A DNA stretch of 27,925 bases from assembly GCA_964540005.1 (NCBI GenBank), contig CAZILN010000177.1, positions 1 to 27,925 of the forward strand. The letters are read 5' to 3'. The notes under the pieces were generated by a model. The model saw only the letters and a program-made list of their open reading frames with translations. It was not told the DNA's origin and made no database searches. Position 1 is the first letter of the stretch; each line of letters starts with the position of its first letter. Positions 1 to 7,739 of this stretch are shown here, piece by piece. The translations under genes were made by a program, and so were the position numbers. The stretch is from CAZILN01 sp964540005. GTDB taxonomy: Bacteria; Bacteroidota; Bacteroidia; Bacteroidales; SM23-62.

Positions 1-1184
1 TCGACATATACGGTATCAGGTGAGGAAATGTACACCTGTTCCTCATCTTCAAGGAGGAAATCGTAGGTGGCTTCGTTATACATAACACTGTCGGTAAGCA
101 GGTCAATCACATTCAGCTGAATGATATACTCTCCGGGCTTCCTGAAACAATAGGGTGCTTCCTTCCCCCGGATCCTGTCATTTCCCACTCTCCACTCATA
201 CATGTAGTTCGTGGTATCAATATCCATGGTACCCTGCTCGAAAAAGGTAAAGCAGTAATCGGGCGGTGTCTGTTCTTCGCATTCCTCAAATTCAGGAGCG
301 GTCAGACTGAATTTGTAAATGCTGGCCGAAAAGCGATCCCGGTTCGATGCAAAAAATCCTTCTGTAAGTTTATTATCTGCCGTAAAGCTGATATCATTAC
401 GCTTTGAATTAAAGGGCGCTCCAAGGTTCATGGGTGCTACCCATATATTTTCGACTTTCTCTGTAAAGTAAATATCATACCTGCCCAGTCCGGGATGCCT
501 GTTGGAAGAAAAGAACAACCGGCCGGTGGACTGATAATAAGGCATGATCTCATGGCCGCTTGTATTGACCAGGGGACCAAGGTTAACCGGTTCACCCCAG
601 CTATCCCCCTGGCGGGTGCATACATAGATGTCATAACCACCCTCACCGCCTCTGCGGTTGGAACTGAAGAACAGGTACCGGCCATTCGGGCTCAGATTTG
701 GATGCATGGTGCTGTAGCGCTCATCATTGTGTTCAAAAGGGGTGATCTCCCTCCATCTCCGGTCGATCAGTTCGGCTGTAAAAATACCGACTCTTTCCTC
801 GGTCCTGACGTTCCCCAATCCAGTCGGGGCATTATAGTTCTGGCTGAAATAGATCTTTGTTTCTCCTTCAAAAGTAACCGGTCCGTCATTGGCGTTGGTT
901 TTCAGTTCGGTCTCCCAGATCTTGGGTTCGGACCAGGTGCCGCTGCTTCTTTGCTTGACAAAGAACATCCCCCAGGGAGCCTTCTGATCGTCATTATTGA
1001 AGGTGTAGAAAAAATCCTGCCTGTAATTGGCCACATACACCAGTCCGTCCTCCCAGGGCACCGGTGCGTACTCGTCATACAGTCCGCTGGAGAAGGGCAG
1101 CTTCTCGGTTTCATAGACCTCCTGGGCATGGAGCCCGGGGACTATCAAAACAAAAAATACTATCAACTGTATTAATGTTCTCAT
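1..1184 (-). CDS. PD40/PKD-repeat surface or periplasmic protein, third gene of a T9SS surface operon (3' end outside window)
   Basis: The frame is open from ATG at 1184 to the window edge, giving 394 visible codons with no stop. It begins with a signal peptide (hydrophobic stretch ending near LHAQ, about residue 20). Two WD40-like PD40 beta-propeller motifs are visible (LSPNGRYLFFSSNRRGGEGG and TGRLFFSSNRHPGLGRYDIY). A PKD-like fold follows near residues 320-390 (YEWRVGNDRIRGKEAPYCF). In Bacteroidota this layout often continues into an OmpA-type peptidoglycan-binding domain, as in PorE-like proteins, but that part lies outside the window, so the OmpA end is inference. The gene starts one base after the stop of the PorP/SprF gene, so the two are surely co-translated. 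The likely role is a periplasmic or outer-membrane partner anchoring the secreted giant protein. Confidence 0.85.
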   Translation of the reverse strand, partial: MRTLIQLIVFFVLIVPGLHAQEVYETEKLPFSSGLYDEYAPVPWEDGLVYVANYRQDFFYTFNNDDQKAPWGMFFVKQRSSGTWSEPKIWETELKTNANDGPVTFEGETKIYFSQNYNAPTGLGNVRTEERVGIFTAELIDRRWREITPFEHNDERYSTMHPNLSPNGRYLFFSSNRRGGEGGYDIYVCTRQGDSWGEPVNLGPLVNTSGHEIMPYYQSTGRLFFSSNRHPGLGRYDIYFTEKVENIWVAPMNLGAPFNSKRNDISFTADNKLTEGFFASNRDRFSASIYKFSLTAPEFEECEEQTPPDYCFTFFEQGTMDIDTTNYMYEWRVGNDRIRGKEAPYCFRKPGEYIIQLNVIDLLTDSVMYNEATYDFLLEDEEQVYISSPDTVYV

Positions 1185-1185
1185 A

Positions 1186-2109
1186 TTACCAGAAAAATCC
1201 AGGATTAACAGCTCTGATTATATAAGCGAAATCATATCTAAGCAAAAACTCATGTACCCCGTTGGAGAATGTCTGTAAATTACCCATAGGGAACTCATAG
1301 GCATAACCGAACCGGATCTGTTTGGTTATCTGTACCTCAAGCATACCCACAATGGCCTTATTTGATTTATACGAACCCCCCAGCCAGATCAGGTCGTTGA
1401 ACAGTATAAAATTTGTATTTATATTATATTCCATTCCTTCAAATGAAGTACTGGGGACGAATTTTATGTAGGTAGAGGGCTTTATTTTAAAATGGTCGCT
1501 GACATCAAGCAGGACACCCCCGACAAATGTAAAATTATAATCCATGAAATTGGTTTCAAATCCCACGGAGCCTCTTTTCGGGAACATCAGGGCCGGTACT
1601 GACAGGCCCGCATAAACTCTGTCGGAATAGTAGAAGGTCCCCACTCCGAAATTTGGGATGAAAAACCTGTCATCAATAAATGCCCCGTCTTCAAGTATCG
1701 GCAGATCGGCATTTGCAAGGTTGTACAGGTAATAATTACCTCCGGCCCGCAGGCCCATCCCCAGCTTACCGCCGCCCAGCTCGATCCTGTAGTTATAATA
1801 GCCATATGCATTGGTATAGTTCCGGAGCCCGAACCTGCTGTTCTCAGCCATAAATCCAATGGCCATCCTGCTGTCTTTAAGGGGAGTATGCCCGGTGATC
1901 ACCTGCACGTCATTGTTGCCGTCAAATCCCACCCACCACTTAGAGTACATGGCTGAGAAGCTGAATGATTCTTTTACACCGGCGTAGGCAGGATTAACCA
2001 TCAGCGTATTGAACATATAGAGGTTGGTAGGCATATAGGTGCTGGCCCCCTGCGGGTACACCCGGCTGCAGGCGAAAAGTATGAACAATATGATGGCTGC
2101 CCTTCTCAT
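1186..2109 (-). CDS. PorP/SprF family type IX secretion outer-membrane protein
   Basis: This 307-residue protein has a signal peptide (hydrophobic residues 4-18, then YPQGAS) followed directly by the family hallmark NPAYAG near residue 39. Alternating aromatic/polar strands continue to the C-terminus, as expected for a small outer-membrane beta-barrel. PorP/SprF proteins are known partners for T9SS substrates carrying type B C-terminal domains: F. johnsoniae SprF is needed for secretion of SprB. Its ATG overlaps the TGA of the upstream surface-protein gene in an ATGA, which couples translation and fits a dedicated substrate-partner pair. Length is normal for the family (about 300-330). The generic family assignment is firm; the statement that it serves this particular substrate is inferred from gene order. 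Confidence 0.93.
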   Translation of the reverse strand: MRRAAIILFILFACSRVYPQGASTYMPTNLYMFNTLMVNPAYAGVKESFSFSAMYSKWWVGFDGNNDVQVITGHTPLKDSRMAIGFMAENSRFGLRNYTNAYGYYNYRIELGGGKLGMGLRAGGNYYLYNLANADLPILEDGAFIDDRFFIPNFGVGTFYYSDRVYAGLSVPALMFPKRGSVGFETNFMDYNFTFVGGVLLDVSDHFKIKPSTYIKFVPSTSFEGMEYNINTNFILFNDLIWLGGSYKSNKAIVGMLEVQITKQIRFGYAYEFPMGNLQTFSNGVHEFLLRYDFAYIIRAVNPGFFW

Positions 2110-5100
2110 TGCCGTATTCTTGCTAATTCCAGGGTGCCCTTATATTCGTATTTCCTGTTATTCTTTTTAACCACCAGGACATAATAATAGGTTCCGTCCT
2201 CCACACCGGATCCATCCTCAAGCTTTCCGTCCCAGAGCATATCCTGGGAGACTCCCTGGACAGAGGTGACAGTCCTGATCAGGTTGCCGTGGCGCGAATA
2301 AAAACTTATCTCCCATGAATCCGCATAATCAAGCCCGAGTATGACATAATAATCATTCACATCGTTACCATCGGGGGAAAAGCCATCATACCTTCTCATA
2401 TCACGCCTTGAGATAGCTACATCATCGTCAACCACCTCACAGGTACCATTTGTTATTGTCCACCTGAAAGCATATTCCTTGGCCAGGTCAAGATCATTGC
2501 CACCCAGGTCTGCCTTTGTATGCGGATCATTAAGGGAATACAGACTTGCCTCTCCCGCTTCTACTGTCCATACTCCCACACCGGCCGTAGGATCTGCCGC
2601 AAATAACCTGATGGTATCTGCAAAATAGACAGTGGAATCTTCCCCTGCTATTGCCGGTTCAGGCTGAAGATAAAAAACTATGTCCACCGAATCAGTGCTG
2701 ATGCATTCCCAGTTTACTTCGGTCCAGTAAACCTTATAATACAGTGAGTCCGTATCAGTGAATACAGTCGAGGCCATGGTACTTGCCCCATGCGGCTGGG
2801 AAAAGACCATATTATCATCTCCTTCGGAAACACTCCAGGTACCCAGTCCCACATCCTTCACAGCGCTCAGGGAAACAACGGAATCACAGGCTGTCACGGA
2901 GCCCGATGAAATATTGGTCTGTGGGACCTTATAAATTGAAGCTGAAGCTGTGCCGGTCATGCCGCTCCCAAGCGCTTCACAGCTATTATCATCGGTGATG
3001 GACAGCAGGGTAATGGTATAGTTTGCCGAGTCATCGGTCATACGTGTTACCGGGAAGGTCCTGGGAGCCGGATAATTAAAGTTATCAACGGTGGTTGTCC
3101 TGGCCCCGTCATCGAACACAAAAGAATAGGGGGCCCGTCCGGTAAACTCAACCAGGATATTATAATTGATCGGATTGCCCCCCAAGGTATAGCAGGCATT
3201 CCGGTAAGCCGAATCGATAATATGCCCTGTGGGCCTGGGATTGATGCGTATGAGGGTGCTGAGGGTGGTATCCGTACAGGACCCTGATGTAACTATCCTC
3301 CTGTAGTAGGCACTGTCTGAAAGATTGACAGTAGTATAATTCTGGAGCTCATTCTCCTCTGGTGCGACCGTCCAGCCGGAGTTGTCTGCAGATTTGATCC
3401 ATTTATAGCCATAATAGCTTTCATCACCCCCTGTCATGCTGCTTGATTCCCTTCCGCTCAGGAGAATTGAGACAGCATAGCATGTTGAATCCACCACACC
3501 GTTCAGGATGTCATTGTTCTTTATGGAATCCTGCACCGAGATCCGGACCAGGTTGCTGCTGTCATGACAAGATCCTGAATTAACAATACGCTTATAATAG
3601 TTGGTAGAACTGAGCCTGGGTGGATGGAATTCGAGTCCTGTACTGTCCGTACTGCTCCAGCTGAGACTATCCGGTGTACTGCTTAGCCATAAATAGGTAT
3701 ACCCTCCTATCCCGCCGCTGATGGCCGGTTCGACATCCTCCAGTTTTGCGGGTTTGTCAAAATCACAGATGACCTGGTCCTCACTTATTATATTGTCAAG
3801 GATCATGGGGTGTACATTAATTACCACCTCGCTGCTGGTATCCAGGCAGGCGCCGGATGAGATGATCCTGCGGAAATAACTGCTGTCGTTCATCGCTCCC
3901 GGCTCATAGTCCCTCTCTGAATTATTGCCCCCTGCATCTGTCCAGTCAGCGCCCAACCAGTTGCGCACCTGCCAGGTATAAACCGGGATGCCATTGCCAC
4001 CGCCAAAGGAACCCGAAGCCTGGACTATCGCGTTGGCCGGCTTGGCCTGACAGATGGTATTGGAGATGGATACTATAATGTTATTTCCGGTTATGATCTC
4101 GTGAACAATAATAGCAACGGTATTGCTGGTATCTATACAGGCGTCATCACTTCCGGAATATACAATTCTCCTGTAATAAACGCTGTCGCTGAGTACACCC
4201 GGATAATATTCGTGTGTGAAAACCGGCAGATCCGTCCAGTCCAGGTTATTACTGCTGCTCTGCCACTTAAAGCGGTGGTCCCCGGGCTGTCCGCCGGAAA
4301 CATCATCCGATATGATGGTGTTTGGCGCCGTGAACTGGCAGATACTGGTATCCCTGTACAGGGTATTCCCTTTTAATGAATCCAGTACGGTTATTCTCAG
4401 CACATTGCTGGTATCAGTGCAAACATGGGAGTTCACCACCCTTCTGTAGAAGGTGGTATCCAGCAAGCCCTGCGGTGCATATTCCAGTTTAATACTGTCT
4501 CCTGCAGCAGGGGTCCAGGTCAGGCTGTCAGCACTTTCTTCCCATTTGTATAAATAGTTGACAAGATCACCTCCCCCTATGGTTCCGGCATTATGATACA
4601 ATGGTACCGGTGAAGCTCCCTCACAAATGGTATCATCATCGCTTATCGCATTATTTGTCAGGGCCGGCAGCACGTTGACAGCATGGATAAGGCTGGTATC
4701 TTTGGTATCGCCGGAAGTGACTATCCTTCGGTAAAAGGTAGTATCGGTTCTTGCCAGCGGGATGAATATCAATTCGTCATTGGCCTCCGGTGCTGCATCA
4801 ATCCAGGTAAGCTTATCAGCACTTTGCTGCCACCTGTAACTGAAAGTGCCATCTCCTCCTTTGGGTATACTGGCCCATATGGTATCGGGCTGTATGAACT
4901 GGCACACGTCCTGGTCATAAGGCATTACATTAAACAGGAAACCACGTATGTATACATTCAGGTTTCCCTCCAAATCTCCTCTAACCGAGGAAGAAAACGC
5001 AGATGCGCCCCATGCATTACCAGTCTGTATATGTTTCCCGGGTTGACCGCTCAGGATATTTGTAGTGACGTTTAAGGGCAGATCATCTTCTTTATGCCAG

Positions 5101-6272
5101 ATGAGACCGCCACCGCCAAATCCTCCCGGTCCGGTAATTGTATCCGGATCATTGGTCCTCCCGCCATCTCCTCCCTTAGCTTCAATATGCAGGCTATCAA
5201 TATAATTCTCCACATCAACAAGGATGAAACCAGCACCTCCTCCTCCTCCTCCACCGGCTGTTGCCAGATCAGTAACGGACTGGCCGTTGGCACGTATGGT
5301 ATCATTCCCTTTAGATGCAATAGTATCAGTTATAAGTATGATTATGCCTCCCCCGTTACCCCCCTTGGTCGCTCTCTTATCTGGAAGTATCTGGGTGCTG
5401 GTCCCTCCACCACCACCCATAAAAATCCGTCCCTGGGATAGGTTTCCTTTTTCAAGCTGATCTCCGGACCGCCCACCATAGTTAACAACCGGGGAACAAT
5501 AATCCGCCTCCTTCCCTCCATAACCTCCCCAGCCTATGCTGGATCCACCACCTCCACCTGAGAAGGAGCCATTTCCTCCACCGCCTCCATTGGCTGCATA
5601 CCAGTATCCACGTAAAAACGGAAAATCCCCAAAAGCAATACTTTCACCACGAATCCCGGAACTATCCTCCGCAGAGACAGTAAAAAACGGTGTGGAATCA
5701 GGAATGCAGTCGCCCTCATAATTATCCAAACCGGGATCGCCGCCCAACAATCCTTTTCCTGTTACATCAATAAGGGCATTGTTCAAATTGATCTTCTTAC
5801 TGGCCAGCAAGGCAAAAACTCCCCCGGTACCTGATACCGGATCCCAGGCCTTACAGGTATACTTCCCAGACAGATTAAATATTTCAGCTCCGGGTATCTT
5901 TATAAGCTGTGCAATCTCTCCTGGTTTTTGTGGGAATAAATCTTCACGAAGCGATGTGGCAAGTATCACTGTGTCCTCTATTACCCTATCTACCAGCTGA
6001 ATACTGTAGATGCCGGTATTATTTATATTTTGAATGAAACCCGGTAAACCTTCAGTAAGTACTTCAGCCCCTTTCATCTGGATAAACAGCACAGTATCAA
6101 GTGGTTCGAAGATAGATCCATCGCTGACAACAACTGAATCAACATCAGTGCCGTCAAGGTTCATGACGGAATCAATCCTGGCATATTCGTTCAGGATAAT
6201 CTGGGACTTTCCTTCCAAAGCAGTAACTCCCAGTATAAGGGTAACTGAAAGGATGTAAGTTAAGAACCGCAA
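2106..6272 (-). CDS. Large T9SS-secreted surface protein: glycine-rich head, six Ig-like modules, type B (CHU_C/gliding-motility) C-terminal domain
   Basis: This 1388-residue protein has a signal peptide at about 1-24. Glycine-rich beta-helix-like sequence occupies about 228-395, with runs such as GGGGGGGAGFILVDV. Six tandem modules span about 455-1015. Each opens with a Cys (457, 550, 645, 741, 836, 931) and carries a YRRIV-SG-C-DTS signature; modules 2-6 have a second Cys 66-68 residues later. Three further beta domains follow (about 1020-1285). The last 100 residues form the gliding-motility-associated type B sorting domain (FSPDGNDVNDYY, WDGK, DGTYYYVL). Such proteins are exported by T9SS and held on the cell surface, often as adhesins; ligand unknown. 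The start is TTG at 6270-6272; no in-frame ATG precedes it before a stop, and the signal peptide begins there. It heads the operon with PorP/SprF and the PD40 gene. Confidence 0.93.
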   Translation of the reverse strand: MRFLTYILSVTLILGVTALEGKSQIILNEYARIDSVMNLDGTDVDSVVVSDGSIFEPLDTVLFIQMKGAEVLTEGLPGFIQNINNTGIYSIQLVDRVIEDTVILATSLREDLFPQKPGEIAQLIKIPGAEIFNLSGKYTCKAWDPVSGTGGVFALLASKKINLNNALIDVTGKGLLGGDPGLDNYEGDCIPDSTPFFTVSAEDSSGIRGESIAFGDFPFLRGYWYAANGGGGGNGSFSGGGGGSSIGWGGYGGKEADYCSPVVNYGGRSGDQLEKGNLSQGRIFMGGGGGTSTQILPDKRATKGGNGGGIIILITDTIASKGNDTIRANGQSVTDLATAGGGGGGGAGFILVDVENYIDSLHIEAKGGDGGRTNDPDTITGPGGFGGGGLIWHKEDDLPLNVTTNILSGQPGKHIQTGNAWGASAFSSSVRGDLEGNLNVYIRGFLFNVMPYDQDVCQFIQPDTIWASIPKGGDGTFSYRWQQSADKLTWIDAAPEANDELIFIPLARTDTTFYRRIVTSGDTKDTSLIHAVNVLPALTNNAISDDDTICEGASPVPLYHNAGTIGGGDLVNYLYKWEESADSLTWTPAAGDSIKLEYAPQGLLDTTFYRRVVNSHVCTDTSNVLRITVLDSLKGNTLYRDTSICQFTAPNTIISDDVSGGQPGDHRFKWQSSSNNLDWTDLPVFTHEYYPGVLSDSVYYRRIVYSGSDDACIDTSNTVAIIVHEIITGNNIIVSISNTICQAKPANAIVQASGSFGGGNGIPVYTWQVRNWLGADWTDAGGNNSERDYEPGAMNDSSYFRRIISSGACLDTSSEVVINVHPMILDNIISEDQVICDFDKPAKLEDVEPAISGGIGGYTYLWLSSTPDSLSWSSTDSTGLEFHPPRLSSTNYYKRIVNSGSCHDSSNLVRISVQDSIKNNDILNGVVDSTCYAVSILLSGRESSSMTGGDESYYGYKWIKSADNSGWTVAPEENELQNYTTVNLSDSAYYRRIVTSGSCTDTTLSTLIRINPRPTGHIIDSAYRNACYTLGGNPINYNILVEFTGRAPYSFVFDDGARTTTVDNFNYPAPRTFPVTRMTDDSANYTITLLSITDDNSCEALGSGMTGTASASIYKVPQTNISSGSVTACDSVVSLSAVKDVGLGTWSVSEGDDNMVFSQPHGASTMASTVFTDTDSLYYKVYWTEVNWECISTDSVDIVFYLQPEPAIAGEDSTVYFADTIRLFAADPTAGVGVWTVEAGEASLYSLNDPHTKADLGGNDLDLAKEYAFRWTITNGTCEVVDDDVAISRRDMRRYDGFSPDGNDVNDYYVILGLDYADSWEISFYSRHGNLIRTVTSVQGVSQDMLWDGKLEDGSGVEDGTYYYVLVVKKNNRKYEYKGTLELARIRQ

Positions 6273-6362
6273 GCCTAAAATCTTTGTGCTTTACGCATTA
6301 ATCGCCTAAATATAAAAAACATAGATGAAATGTCCATGATATTATTTTCAATATTATCACCA

Positions 6363-6401
6363 ATTGCATTGAAGCGAACTTGTGAGCTCGCCAAATGCAA
6401 T
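6363..6401. repeat. Inverted repeat / hairpin in the intergenic gap
   Basis: The arms attgcatt (6363-6370) and aatgcaat (6394-6401) are perfect complements. They enclose a second stem, gcgaactt against gagctcgc with one mismatch and one G-T pair, around a two-base loop. The hairpin lies between the AI-2E gene end (6535) and the TTG start of the surface protein (6272). There is no long T-run beside it, so it need not be a terminator. Confidence 0.6.
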
Positions 6402-6413
6402 GTAATACTATTG

Positions 6414-6504
6414 AAATTTCAGTCCTGTTAAGGCCTGGCGCTTCATCAGATTAATTAAATTTAGTAATATATCTGATGAACCCCGGTGTTGAGGACAGAA
6501 ATTT
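6414..6504. repeat. Large imperfect inverted repeat (about 91 bases) in the same gap
   Basis: The outer arms aaatttcagtcct (6414-6426) and aggacagaaattt (6492-6504) pair with one mismatch. The inner arms ttcatcagat (6442-6451) and atctgatgaa (6471-6480) pair perfectly around an AT-rich 19-base loop. It may act as a terminator or processing structure for the AI-2E transcript, or be a decayed miniature inverted-repeat element. No target duplication was seen. Confidence 0.55.
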
Positions 6505-6534
6505 TAATTCCATACCTGAAGAAAATATGATTCA

Positions 6535-7641
6535 TTACTTCCTGAATCGCTTCATAAATTTGCGGATGTTTTCCCCGGTCAGGGCATGTCTGCGTGTGCC
6601 CCCGGTGCCCAGCAGGTAACCATAGGGCTTTAAGGAATCGATGTTGATGAAGATAATCCTGAAAACGGCCAGTACGGGAACAACTATAAACATCCCCGGG
6701 ATCCCCCAGACCATTCCGCCCGCAATGATGCCCAGGATGATGATGAAGGGGTTCAGCTTAACATATGAGCCTACAATATTGGGAGTCAGGATGTTGTGCT
6801 CAAGAAACTGGACCACCAGCAGGATCAGCAAGACCCTCAGGGCCATACTGGGAGGATCACCGGTCAGCAGTGCAAAGGCAAAGGGAATGGAATACCCTAT
6901 AATACTCCCGAAATGGGGGATGAAACTGAACATCGCCGCCATGACTCCCAGTACGATGGCATACCTCAGGCCTATCAGAATAAATCCTAATGAATTCAGG
7001 AGACACATTACAAATACAACGGTAAAAATTCCTCCCATATAACGCGAAGCCACCTTAGATACTTCGCGGAGTACCCTGATGGCAAGCATCCTCTTTTGAG
7101 GACCAGCCAGTTTGAGGATGAAATATGCAAATTTTGTGCGGTAATAGAGCAACATGAAAATAAAAACCGGAAGGATGCCAAAGCGGAACAATGTCCCGGC
7201 TGTTGCAGTAAAGAACCTGTTAAAGAAGTCGTTACCGGCATCAAAAAGCATGGCTACCCTGTTCCTGATAAAATCCACAATACTCAGATCACTGATACCG
7301 AAGATATCTTCAATCCTCGACTCCATTAAATCAATATTGCTAAGTGCCTTGGTCCGGAAACTGGGAAAATCACTCACAAAAACACCCACCCTCCTGTAAA
7401 TTACCAGCAGGGCTCCGCTCATGATGGAAAACAGGATAATAATGCACAGCAAAATGGCAATTATCCTGGGTATACGGTGCTTCTCGAGAAAATTCGCAAG
7501 TGGGAACAACAGGTAGGAGAATAACACAGCCAGCGCGATGGGATAGAGGAAGAGTTTTGCTATGATCAGTATGTAGAAAAACAGCACAATACTGAGCATA
7601 ATGAAGGAGAATCGAACGGCTGCGGGATATTGCTTTAACAT
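6535..7641 (-). CDS. AI-2E (PerM/YdiK) family membrane protein
   Basis: This 368-residue polytopic membrane protein has about seven or eight hydrophobic spans. Two lie at the N-terminus, one near residues 60-85, and a cluster from about 145 to 340. The C-terminal half shows the family pattern: GLRYAIVLGVMAAMFSFIPH followed by FGSIIGYSIPFAF, then LEHNILTPNIVG and GGMVWGIPGMFIVVPVLAV. Family members have been proposed as autoinducer-2 exporters (TqsA) or as Na+/H+ antiporters, so the substrate cannot be given from sequence. The start is ATG at 7641. It lies downstream of the histidine kinase gene with a 98-base gap that holds degenerate repeat copies, so it may or may not share a transcript with it. 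Confidence 0.92.
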   Translation of the reverse strand: MLKQYPAAVRFSFIMLSIVLFFYILIIAKLFLYPIALAVLFSYLLFPLANFLEKHRIPRIIAILLCIIILFSIMSGALLVIYRRVGVFVSDFPSFRTKALSNIDLMESRIEDIFGISDLSIVDFIRNRVAMLFDAGNDFFNRFFTATAGTLFRFGILPVFIFMLLYYRTKFAYFILKLAGPQKRMLAIRVLREVSKVASRYMGGIFTVVFVMCLLNSLGFILIGLRYAIVLGVMAAMFSFIPHFGSIIGYSIPFAFALLTGDPPSMALRVLLILLVVQFLEHNILTPNIVGSYVKLNPFIIILGIIAGGMVWGIPGMFIVVPVLAVFRIIFINIDSLKPYGYLLGTGGTRRHALTGENIRKFMKRFRK

Positions 7642-7686
7642 GATCTGTAGGTCGTGATTCGTTTGTTTTTAATTGTTAATCATTTT

Positions 7687-7739
7687 TCGAACCTGGACTT
7701 TTTTATCTTTTGCGAATCTGGAATTTTATACCTGCGAAT
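7687..7739. repeat. Degenerate copies of the 15-base repeat seen at 18790-18921
   Basis: tcgaacctggactt (7687-7700) and gcgaatctggaatttt (7712-7727), followed by a partial cctgcgaa (7731-7738), resemble the reverse complement of the unit aagttccaggttcgc. They fill the gap between the kinase stop and the AI-2E start. The match is by eye and imperfect. Confidence 0.45.

Noticed and set aside
495..1175. A 226-codon plus-strand ORF
   Set aside because: It is antisense to the PD40 gene, whose minus-strand frame has a signal peptide and recognisable propeller motifs.
5094..5721. Plus-strand ORFs rich in proline runs
   Set aside because: They are the complement of the glycine codons in the surface protein head; they overlap each other in several frames and lack any domain.
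6641..7042. A 133-codon plus-strand ORF
   Set aside because: It is antisense to the AI-2E gene and its composition mirrors that gene's membrane spans.
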